Assembly: GCA_030637135.1 (NCBI GenBank)
Contig: DAOVVO010000044.1
Location: 1-10,095 of the forward strand
DNA from: Nitrospirota bacterium
GTDB taxonomy: Bacteria; Nitrospirota; Thermodesulfovibrionia; UBA6902; BMS3Bbin08
Direction of reading: 5' to 3'
Length of the DNA: 10,095 nucleotides
Each line of letters starts with the position of its first letter. The stretch's first letter is position 1. Of this stretch, positions 1-6,672 are shown one piece after another. The position numbers and the translations under genes are program-made. The notes under the pieces are model-generated. The model did not search any database. It had not been told where the DNA came from and saw only the letters and a list, made by a program, of their open reading frames with translations.

Positions 1-1
1 T

Positions 2-604
2 CTGAAAGATAAAGATTTTACTGCTATCCAGCACAGGAGATTTGTCGAACTGATTAAAGCCCTGAAAAAGAAAAAGCTTCATTTTAAATATTCTCATATA
101 GCTAATAGTGCCGCTACGTTGCGATTCCCGCAATTATATCTCGATATGGTAAGACCGGGAATAATGCTCTACGGTTATGGGCCAGAGAGAAAAAAATATC
201 TTAAACCTGTATTAAGCCTTAAGAGTAAGATCATTTTTATAAAAAAGGTCCCTCCAGGGACGCCCATAAGCTACGGCAGAACATTTATAACAAAAAGAAA
301 AAGTACTATTGCAACGATTCCCATTGGGTATGCTGACGGATATAACAGAAAGCTTTCAAACAACGGGGAAGTTCTGATAAACGGCACTCTCGCACCTGTT
401 GTCGGAAGGGTCTGTATGGACACTATCATGGTTGATGTTACAGATATATCCGGTGCACAAGAGAATACCGGGGTTGTACTTATAGGAAAGCAGGGAAAAG
501 AAAAAATTACTGCTCAAGATATTGCTGACAGGGTAGGTACTATTCCATATGAGGTTCTCACATCAATAGGTCAAAGAGTCAAAAGAATATACAGAAGATT
601 TTAA
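2..604 (+). CDS. alr: Alanine racemase, C-terminal part (5' end outside window)
   Basis: Alanine racemase interconverts L- and D-alanine with PLP in the cytoplasm and supplies D-Ala for peptidoglycan. About 200 codons are present, open from the window edge in the same frame. They cover the end of the TIM-barrel domain and the whole C-terminal beta domain. Visible family motifs are HIANSAAT (about 95-118), DMVRPGIMLYG, SYGRTF whose Tyr (codon 272-274) matches the catalytic tyrosine contributed to the partner subunit, PIGYADGY, and GRVCMDTIMVDVT, whose Met-Asp lines the substrate entrance. The PLP lysine lies upstream, outside the window. The ORF ends naturally with TAA. No T-tailed hairpin follows, so transcription may continue, although a new promoter lies about 60 bp downstream. 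The assignment is firm; only the start is unseen. Confidence 0.96.
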   Translation: MKDKDFTAIQHRRFVELIKALKKKKLHFKYSHIANSAATLRFPQLYLDMVRPGIMLYGYGPERKKYLKPVLSLKSKIIFIKKVPPGTPISYGRTFITKRKSTIATIPIGYADGYNRKLSNNGEVLINGTLAPVVGRVCMDTIMVDVTDISGAQENTGVVLIGKQGKEKITAQDIADRVGTIPYEVLTSIGQRVKRIYRRF

Positions 605-662
605 AAACCAAACGTGCTCTCTTTATCATAGACCTGCGGATTTCGAAAATATATTATAAATA

Positions 663-691
663 TTGACACTTATCAAAAAACATGGTAATAT
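663..691 (+). promoter_or_regulatory. Predicted sigma-70 promoter (TTGACA-17-TAATAT)
   Basis: TTGACA (663-668) is separated by exactly 17 bp from TAATAT (686-691). Initiation would fall near 698. The next gene starts at 1007, so transcription would give a leader of about 310 nt containing a small hairpin (710-721) and the inverted repeats at 859-916, or else a separate small RNA. Nothing else convincing was seen in the rest of the gene-free stretch 605-1006. Confidence 0.55.
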
Positions 692-858
692 TTTTTACAT
701 CCCTTGAGTGCAAGCTCTTGCTTAAGAACTCGCTCTTATTAACAGGTAAACTAAGAGAACGTTATATTCGGTTTTTAACAATTTTTTTAAAAAAAGTTGA
801 TAAAGATAATGAATGTAATACGAGCACTGTGTTGTATTATTAAAAATAAGCAGTAAAA

Positions 859-916
859 CCCGTTAGAGAACTTCGTTCTCTAACGATATGTGCTGACGGT
901 GGCTTTCTCTAACGGG
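859..916. repeat. Three-copy inverted repeat with two exclusive hairpin foldings
   Basis: CGTTAGAGAAC (861-871) and GTTCTCTAACG (875-885) form an 11-bp perfect hairpin with a TTC loop. A third copy, TTCTCTAACGGG (905-916), can instead pair perfectly over 12 bp with CCCGTTAGAGAA (859-870). The left arm can thus pair with either right arm but not both. No T-run follows, so it is not a classical terminator. It could be a small interspersed palindromic element or a switch in the leader of the diguanylate cyclase gene; the sequence alone does not decide. Confidence 0.7.
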
Positions 917-1006
917 GTACACACTCCCTTTAAAGATTGTAGTTTCATTATCAATAAGTACTCCATAATAATGGAAATAATGTATATAGAAGAGAGGCTC
1001 TCATAG

Positions 1007-3067
1007 ATGTCATCTGGCAATAACTCATACGTAACTGAAAAATCTCTGAATAACGGGAGAGATATAACCCTCAAACATATTTTCTCTTCCGAAAAATGGA
1101 AAGATTTTTTTGAAAACCTCTCAAATGCTACAGGCTTTGATTTAGATATTTATGATGAGAACATAAATAAATTTTTAACTACTAAAGAGAATCCAATATG
1201 TAATCTCATTAAATCTTCCTCACGCGGTAATGCTGAATGTCCGACCTCATGCACCAGGTTTATTTCTGAACCACTGAAACTCCATAAACCCATAACATAT
1301 AAATGTTATGCAAAAGTGACAAATTTCGCAGTTCCCATAAATTATGCGGAAGAAAAATCTGTGATTGTAGGGAGGAAAGGTTTTACCTCCTATGAAGATT
1401 TTCTTGAATTCTTAAAAATAATTAAAGATAAAGGCATTTACGAAGTCCCGGTCACAACTCCACTTCATTTTGAAAATGAAGAAGATGTAAAAAAAATCTC
1501 CTTATATGTCCACAATACAGTTCACTATCTACTGTACAATGTCCAAGAAAATCAGAAATTAATAGAAAAAATTCGACGTTTTACATCACTCGCAGATACA
1601 GATATACTTGAGAAGGTATCTCACAATATAGACTCTATATGCAGATATATAGTAGACACCATTGAATTTATCCTTGCTGCGCCCTCTGTGGCCATACTCG
1701 TCTTTGATAAACAAACTTCTATCTACAGAACAGTATATGCTACGGGTCAATATAAAGATAGTCTCTTGAGCCTTCAGTTTAACCCGGAAAATACCCTTAT
1801 TAAGCAAGTGCTTGACACGAAGGCCCCGATATCTCCTGTATTGATAGAAGCTGAAAAATTGATGCCTTTAAAGACTACCGAAGAAATAAAATCATTATAT
1901 TTGTTCCCCATTGTCTTTGATGATTCCATAGATGGTTTGATAGGAGTTCTTAATGGAACACTTCCCAAGGAAGACATAAAAATCATTAATACACTCAGGG
2001 ACTATATTGAGTTAGCCATTAAAAATCATACACTGTGTCTCACAATAGATAAAAGTATGGATGAGATGTTAACGTCAATATCCGATTCTGCACTATCCAT
2101 TGCACCTCTTTTAAACTGGGATTCTCTCCTGCAAACCATAGTAGAAAAATCCACTCACCTTCTTAAAGCAGAACAGGGTTCTCTCATGTTATTTGACGCG
2201 GAGACGACTGAACTACTCGTAAAAGCCAAAAAAAGTTTGGACGATATAATAAAAGAAAATATGAGGGTTCATAAAGGAGAAGGGATTGCGGGAAAGGTTT
2301 TTGAAAACGGTCAACCATTACTGGTTGAGGATGTTGAAAAAGACCCGCGTATAAATCAGAAGAATAAACCACGGTACAAGACAAAGTCGTTTGTGAGTAT
2401 ACCCCTCAGCATTGAAGGCAAGATCGTAGGAGTCCTCAATATATCTGATAAAATAACCGGGGACGTATTTAATGAAAAGGATTTAAGGCTTATTCAGTTT
2501 TTTGCCACAAATGCCTCAGTTGCAATTGAGAGAAGTTTACTTCACAAAAAAAGTGAAGAACTGAGAGAATTATCCGTAACAGATCCTTTAACCGGAGTAT
2601 TAAATAGACGTTATTTAGATGATAGACTTGCCGAAGAGATAGCCCGTTTTAACAGATATAAAAACCCTTTCAGCCTCTTAATGGTTGATATAGATGAATT
2701 TAAAAAATATAACGACACATACGGTCACATTACAGGCGACAGGATTCTGAAAATTCTGGCATCAACGATTTTAAGTTCGCTCAGAAACATAGATAAAGCT
2801 GCACGGTTCGGCGGAGATGAATTCGTTTTAATTCTGCCACAGACACCCAAGGCAGATGCCATAAACATAGCTAACAGGGTAAAGGAAAATGTTGAAAAAA
2901 CATTTCTTTCTCACTCAGAAGAGTTACCGTTTGCTGATTTAACGGTAAGCATAGGGCTCACTTCTTATCCTGAAGATGCATCTTCTGCAGCCGAGCTTCT
3001 TGAAAAGACAGATCAGGCTTTGTATCTTGCTAAAAAAAGCGGGAAAAATCGACTGGTATACTTATAA
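1007..3067 (+). CDS. Diguanylate cyclase with PocR sensor and two GAF domains (PocR-GAF-GAF-GGDEF)
   Basis: This 686-residue soluble protein should make c-di-GMP from two GTP. Domains in order: a PocR-type ligand-sensing domain at about 25-180, with Cys65, Cys78, Cys82 and Cys100 and the segment YKCYAKVTNFAVPI; a divergent GAF at about 195-350; a better GAF at about 365-515, with GEGIAGKVFENGQPLLVEDV and FVSIPLSIEGKIVGVLNI; and GGDEF at about 520-686. The cyclase domain opens with DPLTGVLNRR (Asp526). Its active-site GGDEF is at 602-606, and RxxD (Arg593-Asp596) lies exactly five residues before it, so product inhibition is likely intact. No membrane segment or signal peptide is seen, so it senses cytoplasmic signals. 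The ATG follows AGAGAGG (991-997) at 9 nt. The ligand is unknown; PocR domains elsewhere bind small hydrocarbon derivatives, and the four cysteines could bind metal or sense redox (inference). Confidence 0.93.
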   Translation: MSSGNNSYVTEKSLNNGRDITLKHIFSSEKWKDFFENLSNATGFDLDIYDENINKFLTTKENPICNLIKSSSRGNAECPTSCTRFISEPLKLHKPITYKCYAKVTNFAVPINYAEEKSVIVGRKGFTSYEDFLEFLKIIKDKGIYEVPVTTPLHFENEEDVKKISLYVHNTVHYLLYNVQENQKLIEKIRRFTSLADTDILEKVSHNIDSICRYIVDTIEFILAAPSVAILVFDKQTSIYRTVYATGQYKDSLLSLQFNPENTLIKQVLDTKAPISPVLIEAEKLMPLKTTEEIKSLYLFPIVFDDSIDGLIGVLNGTLPKEDIKIINTLRDYIELAIKNHTLCLTIDKSMDEMLTSISDSALSIAPLLNWDSLLQTIVEKSTHLLKAEQGSLMLFDAETTELLVKAKKSLDDIIKENMRVHKGEGIAGKVFENGQPLLVEDVEKDPRINQKNKPRYKTKSFVSIPLSIEGKIVGVLNISDKITGDVFNEKDLRLIQFFATNASVAIERSLLHKKSEELRELSVTDPLTGVLNRRYLDDRLAEEIARFNRYKNPFSLLMVDIDEFKKYNDTYGHITGDRILKILASTILSSLRNIDKAARFGGDEFVLILPQTPKADAINIANRVKENVEKTFLSHSEELPFADLTVSIGLTSYPEDASSAAELLEKTDQALYLAKKSGKNRLVYL

Positions 3068-3100
3068 ATCTTAAACCGGGATGGGGGGTTAATATCCAGG

Positions 3101-3204
3101 GACAATATAAAATTCAAAAAGCAAAATTAAGGATTCTTTAAAATTTAAACTTTTTCCCTCAATTTTGAATTTTGATATTTTATTTTTGAATTTTTTATAT
3201 TGTC
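3101..3204. repeat. 104-bp palindromic intergenic element
   Basis: GACAATATAAAATTCAAAAA (3101-3120) is matched by its reverse complement at 3183-3204, with two extra T/A bases. Further AT-rich complementarity continues inward (AATTCAAAA-type words on the left, TTTTGAATTTT on the right). The unit fills most of the 203-bp gap between the cyclase and ATPase genes. It has no ORF. As RNA it would form one long hairpin that could end or protect the upstream message. It looks like a MITE-like or REP-like element; target duplication is not evident. Confidence 0.65.
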
Positions 3205-3226
3205 ATCTCTTACCTCTCTACTCTAA

Positions 3227-3248
3227 GAGTCGTAAACGAGTCGTAGAC
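3227..3248 (+). repeat. Tandem 11-bp direct repeat upstream of the ATPase gene
   Basis: GAGTCGTAAAC (3227-3237) is followed directly by GAGTCGTAGAC (3238-3248), with one mismatch. It ends 22 bp before the start codon of the ATPase gene, which has no visible Shine-Dalgarno sequence. A regulator-binding role is possible but unsupported. Confidence 0.4.
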
Positions 3249-3270
3249 TTGAATCCCTTTAAAAAACACT

Positions 3271-4944
3271 ATGCCACTGAGATCCCTTTCAGAAGAGGAG
3301 TTTATAGGTAGAAACCCTGAGCTTACATCTCTTTACAATAGTGCCTCCGAAGCCCAACAGGGACGTGCTACGAGCATGTTCCTGTCGGGACCGACCGGTA
3401 TAGGGAAAACCGAGCTCCTGAAACAGCTGTTTTCACGTCTATTTTGGCAACAGAACAAGGTTGTCCCATTTTTCTATACTATAAACCCCTTTTTTAACTC
3501 TCTTCGTGATTTTTCTGCAGACTATCTCAATAAATTCATACGTCAATGGCTGGCCTTCCAGAAAAAAGATATTTCAATCATCCAAACAAACGAACTTTCT
3601 CTTGAACGCCTGAAGCGGTGTGCAGAAAAGTCGGATGCTCACTGGGCAGTAGATATAATAGGTAATTTTCATGAAACAATGATTTCAGGAAATGAAATAG
3701 ATCTCTTTTTCTCCGCAATCAATGTGCCGGAACTCAGATATCAGAATACCGGAATACCGGTCATTGTGATTATTGACAATTTCCATAAAACAAAAAATCT
3801 TTACGGGTCTCATGCAGAACACAGCAAAAATGTATGGAAGCTCTTTGAAGAACCCATTAAGTCCAGACACACACCACATATCATTACAGGCAATCGGGGA
3901 GAACTCCAGGATATGTTCTTCCAGCAAACCTCGCTCGGAGAAGTTATGGAATTGTTCGAGATTTCAGAACTTGATAAAAGTAATTCTTTACAGCTCTTTA
4001 CTTCACTCTGTGAGAGTCACAATATAACGGTGGATGCAAAAGGAGTTATTCTCCCCTTTGTCGACCTGTTCAACAGTAACCCTTTTTATATTAAAAACTT
4101 TATCCAGACAGCACGGCACGCAGGAAAAACACTCTCCTGGGACAATCTCTGGGAAGTATACTTCAATGAAATTTCAAGCGGGAAATTTCATACTTTCTGG
4201 TTATCACGGTTTAAAAAAAATATCCTACGGCTTGATTTAAGAAAGGTTATCCTGGAAATTCTTTACCATCTCTGTAGTAACGGAACCCCTAACACAGCAG
4301 CTGCCCTTGCACGTATGTTTGCAGTCAGCACAGAAGATCTCAATGACATAATGAATTTTTTTCAGGAAACAGGCATTATAGAAATGAACTTTAGTATCTT
4401 CAACATTGTCCAGGACAGGGTACTCACTGATGTTATAAAAGTACTCTACCATAAAGAAGTATTGGGAAAGGCACTGAGTACCATTGAAGATGAACTGATT
4501 ACCGATGGGTACAAAAAAGATCTTTATAAATATGTTAAAACGGAGGAGAGACCATTGTTTGAGGTTACAATTCCTGTGATTCCCAAGGCAGAACTCATAG
4601 CTGTAAATGCACTTGAACAAATTGCAAAAGATCAACACATTGCAGCAGAACTTATTCAACAGCTCAATATTGCACTCATTGACCTGTTCATCAGCATAAA
4701 ACCCCGTAAAGACAAACTGTACAGTGGAAATTTTTTCCTGAAATTTGAGCACCTTGAAGATACATTTACAATAGACGTGAAAACACCTTATAAAGAGCTT
4801 ATATCATCAACTTCCATCGATGCCCTCTCTGAAAATCAGTTACTAAGAAGATACACAGACGACATAAAGATAGAGGAAACAAAAAACGGTATACATATAA
4901 CTCTCATTAAAAAACTGAAAAGAGATCTTCTCTCAGCTTCTTAA
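3271..4944 (+). CDS. AAA/STAND-like ATPase with winged helix and degenerate RsbW-like C-terminal domain
   Basis: The product is 557 residues, soluble, of unknown role. It opens with FIGRNPEL (11-18), the entry motif of AAA_16/Orc-type ATPases, then Walker A GPTGIGKT (40-47), Walker B VIVIID with Asp169 (followed by Asn, not Glu), a sensor-1-like segment HIITGNR (203-209) and an SNPFY motif (269-273) typical of the helical lid. Residues about 324-390 look like a winged helix. Residues about 431-550 resemble the RsbW/HATPase_c_2 anti-sigma kinase fold in layout. There, the N-box Glu/Asn positions appear to be Asp471 and Ser475, the DxG box is missing (VKTPY, 503-507), but the closing pattern DDIKIEETKNGIHITLIKKL (530-549) is kept. 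In-frame stops at 3244 and 3250 leave ATG 3271 as the only sensible start, yet no Shine-Dalgarno is visible. The last 12 bp overlap the convergent lyase gene. The ATPase call is firm; the C-terminal domain call is inference from pattern. Confidence 0.85.
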   Translation: MPLRSLSEEEFIGRNPELTSLYNSASEAQQGRATSMFLSGPTGIGKTELLKQLFSRLFWQQNKVVPFFYTINPFFNSLRDFSADYLNKFIRQWLAFQKKDISIIQTNELSLERLKRCAEKSDAHWAVDIIGNFHETMISGNEIDLFFSAINVPELRYQNTGIPVIVIIDNFHKTKNLYGSHAEHSKNVWKLFEEPIKSRHTPHIITGNRGELQDMFFQQTSLGEVMELFEISELDKSNSLQLFTSLCESHNITVDAKGVILPFVDLFNSNPFYIKNFIQTARHAGKTLSWDNLWEVYFNEISSGKFHTFWLSRFKKNILRLDLRKVILEILYHLCSNGTPNTAAALARMFAVSTEDLNDIMNFFQETGIIEMNFSIFNIVQDRVLTDVIKVLYHKEVLGKALSTIEDELITDGYKKDLYKYVKTEERPLFEVTIPVIPKAELIAVNALEQIAKDQHIAAELIQQLNIALIDLFISIKPRKDKLYSGNFFLKFEHLEDTFTIDVKTPYKELISSTSIDALSENQLLRRYTDDIKIEETKNGIHITLIKKLKRDLLSAS

Positions 4945-6336
4945 TATTACTTTTTTTTGCTTTGTGAGTCTCACTGGATCTAAAAGGCGCTTTGCCTCTC
5001 TTTCACTTAAAATACCCCGTTCAACTACCACCTGCATGACCGTCTTTCCTGTCTCATAAGCCTCTCGTGAAACTTCAGCCGCAGATGAGTACCCGATAAT
5101 TGGATTGAGCGCCGTTGCAATGGAAGTGGTTGAGTCCGCATATTCCTGACATCTCTTTATGTTTGCACTGATTCCCTTAACACATTTCTCAGTAAAAGCA
5201 TTAATTGCATTAAACAAAATCTCTATGGAGAAAAGCAGGTTGAATGCTATTAAAGGCATCATAACATTAAGTTCAAGCTGTGAGGCCTGTGTTGCATAAG
5301 CAATCGTTGTATCATTCCCCATAACCTGAAAACAGACCATGTTCATCATCTCAGCCATAACCGGATTTACCTTGCCGGGCATTATCGATGAGCCCGGCTG
5401 TACGGCAGGAAGATTAATTTCAGCAAATCCTGCCCTGGGACCTGAACTCAACAGGCGGATATCGTTTGCGACCTTTATTAATGTTACCGCCACTCCTCTC
5501 AGAGAAGCACTCAATTCAAGGGCGGGATTTACATTCTGTATGCCCTCAAATAAATTTTTGCAACTTCTGAATTTTTTAACACCGGTAATCTCTCTAATCT
5601 CCCTGATAGTATAAGCCCTAAACCGGGGATGCGCATTTATGCCCGTACCTACAGCATTGCCTCCTATGGGCAGATTAAGGAGAGAATCAGATGCCTTTTG
5701 TATCCTGAGCATGTCATGTTTCACTGCCTCTGCATACCCGCTGAATTCCTGACCGAGACTGATAGGTACAGCATCCTGCATGTGCGTCCTGCCTGATTTA
5801 ACAACAGTGGCAAACTCTCTGGATTTTCGCACCAGTGCATTATGCAAATTTTTCAAGGCAGGAATAAGTTCATTCTGTACTGATTCAAAACTTGAAATAT
5901 ACAGGGCAGTGGGAATTGTGTCGTTGGTCGACTGCGCCATGTTTACATGATCATTGGGATGAATAATGTTATAATCGCCCTTTTTGCCTCCGAGAATCTC
6001 AATTGCCCTGTTAGCTATAACTTCGTTGGCATTCATATTCTGGGATGTTCCAGCACCAGCCTGATAAACATCGACAACAAAATATCTATCATGTACTCCT
6101 TTGATCACCTCTAAGGCAGCCTTTTCTATGGCTTTTAATCTTTTTTTATCAAGAATGCCCAAAAGGCCGTTTGCCCGTGCTGCGGCAAGTTTTACAATAC
6201 CCTGTGCCTTTATAAAGCGTCTCTCAAGCTTGAGTCCGCTTATCGGAAAATTATCAATCGCCCGTTTTGTTTGTACACCAAAGTAGACACCATCTGAAAG
6301 TTTTACTGTACCCAGGGTATCTTTTTCTATTCTCAA
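4933..6336 (-). CDS. aspA: Aspartate ammonia-lyase (aspartase/fumarase superfamily)
   Basis: A 467-residue member of the class II fumarase/aspartase superfamily, of normal family length; these enzymes are cytoplasmic homotetramers. Aspartase splits L-aspartate into fumarate and ammonia. Family motifs are GAGTSQNMNANEVIANRA, HPNDHVNMAQSTND, SGRTHMQDAVPISLGQE, GGNAVGTGINAHPRF and the signature GSSIMPGKVNP, which holds the catalytic serine on its flexible loop. GTSxNMNANE is aspartase-like (fumarases usually have GTQxNMN), but NMAQSTNDTIPTA and MVCFQVMGNDTTI are fumarase-like, so a fumarate hydratase is the main alternative. The start is TTG at 6336: RIEKDTLG matches the normal aspartase N-terminus, and a very strong AGGAGGGAGG sits just upstream. 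It is transcribed alone, opposite to both neighbours, and its stop lies inside the end of the ATPase gene. Confidence 0.9.
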   Translation of the reverse strand: MRIEKDTLGTVKLSDGVYFGVQTKRAIDNFPISGLKLERRFIKAQGIVKLAAARANGLLGILDKKRLKAIEKAALEVIKGVHDRYFVVDVYQAGAGTSQNMNANEVIANRAIEILGGKKGDYNIIHPNDHVNMAQSTNDTIPTALYISSFESVQNELIPALKNLHNALVRKSREFATVVKSGRTHMQDAVPISLGQEFSGYAEAVKHDMLRIQKASDSLLNLPIGGNAVGTGINAHPRFRAYTIREIREITGVKKFRSCKNLFEGIQNVNPALELSASLRGVAVTLIKVANDIRLLSSGPRAGFAEINLPAVQPGSSIMPGKVNPVMAEMMNMVCFQVMGNDTTIAYATQASQLELNVMMPLIAFNLLFSIEILFNAINAFTEKCVKGISANIKRCQEYADSTTSIATALNPIIGYSSAAEVSREAYETGKTVMQVVVERGILSEREAKRLLDPVRLTKQKKVILRS

Positions 6337-6340
6337 ATAC

Positions 6341-6350
6341 CCTCCCTCCT
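6341..6350 (-). promoter_or_regulatory. Strong Shine-Dalgarno fixing the TTG start of the lyase
   Basis: On the minus strand AGGAGGGAGG lies 4 nt (about 8 nt from its AGGAGG core) before TTG 6336-6334. This near-perfect ribosome site supports the TTG as the true start and suggests compensation for the weak start codon. Confidence 0.75.
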
Positions 6351-6398
6351 TGTATAATTTCGACCTGATTACACCAATTTCTAAAGACGATTACTCAG

Positions 6399-6478
6399 AT
6401 GACAGCGTTGCTGTCATTACGAGGGCAAAGCCCGTGGTAATCCCGTTTTGAGATTGCTTCGTTTCACTCGCAATGACA
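6399..6478. repeat. Small palindromic repeat of the GTCATTGCGAG...GAAGCAATCTC type
   Basis: TGTCATTACGAG (6412-6423) and CTCGCAATGACA (6467-6478) are terminal inverted repeats with one mismatch. Inside, GAGATTGCTTCG partly mirrors the left half. This composition matches a widespread class of bacterial intergenic palindromes (recalled, not searched). Overlapping its left end is an 8-bp perfect hairpin, ATGACAGC-GTT-GCTGTCAT (6399-6417). The unit lies upstream of the lyase gene in the gene-free stretch 6337-6672. Confidence 0.65.
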
Positions 6479-6480
6479 TT

Positions 6481-6518
6481 TCTGTGTAATCTATGCCTCT
6501 CAATCTGTGCAATCTGTG
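6481..6518 (+). repeat. Degenerate tandem AATCTGTG repeats
   Basis: CAATCTGTG occurs twice in tandem (6501-6509 and 6510-6518), with decayed copies TAATCTATG (6487-6495) and TCTGTG (6481-6486) just before. It directly follows the palindromic unit ending at 6478 and may be part of the same repeat family or a separate simple repeat. No function is visible. Confidence 0.5.
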
Positions 6519-6635
6519 AAATAGTTTATCACAACCACAAAGAAATCAAAATTAAAATCCATTTGCATAGATCTCAATCTTTATAACTACATGAATGGTA
6601 AGCAGGGTGCAAAGATTCATATGGTAAAAATTTTT

Positions 6636-6664
6636 TTGACACCATACTACATCTGCATTATAAT
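6636..6664 (+). promoter_or_regulatory. Perfect consensus sigma-70 promoter of the mgtC-like gene
   Basis: TTGACA (6636-6641), a 17-bp spacer, then TATAAT (6659-6664): a full consensus match in both hexamers and spacing. Initiation 6-8 nt downstream would fall at about 6671-6673, which is the start codon itself. TATGGT (6620-6625) and ACCATA (6641-6646) flank the -35 as a 6-bp inverted repeat and might be an operator, but this is weak. Confidence 0.75.
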
Positions 6665-6672
6665 GTTTCCAT

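Noticed and set aside
698..1006. c-di-GMP (GEMM) riboswitch ahead of the cyclase gene
   Set aside because: I looked for the conserved GEMM core words in the leader and did not find them; the inverted repeat present does not resemble that fold.
880..1074. 64-codon minus-strand ORF over the inverted repeat and cyclase start
   Set aside because: It runs through the palindromic repeat and the start of a real gene on the other strand; no family resemblance.
4237..4752. 171-codon minus-strand ORF inside the ATPase gene
   Set aside because: It lies wholly antisense to a gene with clear Walker motifs. Its translation is rich in Cys, Phe and Tyr, as expected for a shadow frame, and no start site is visible.
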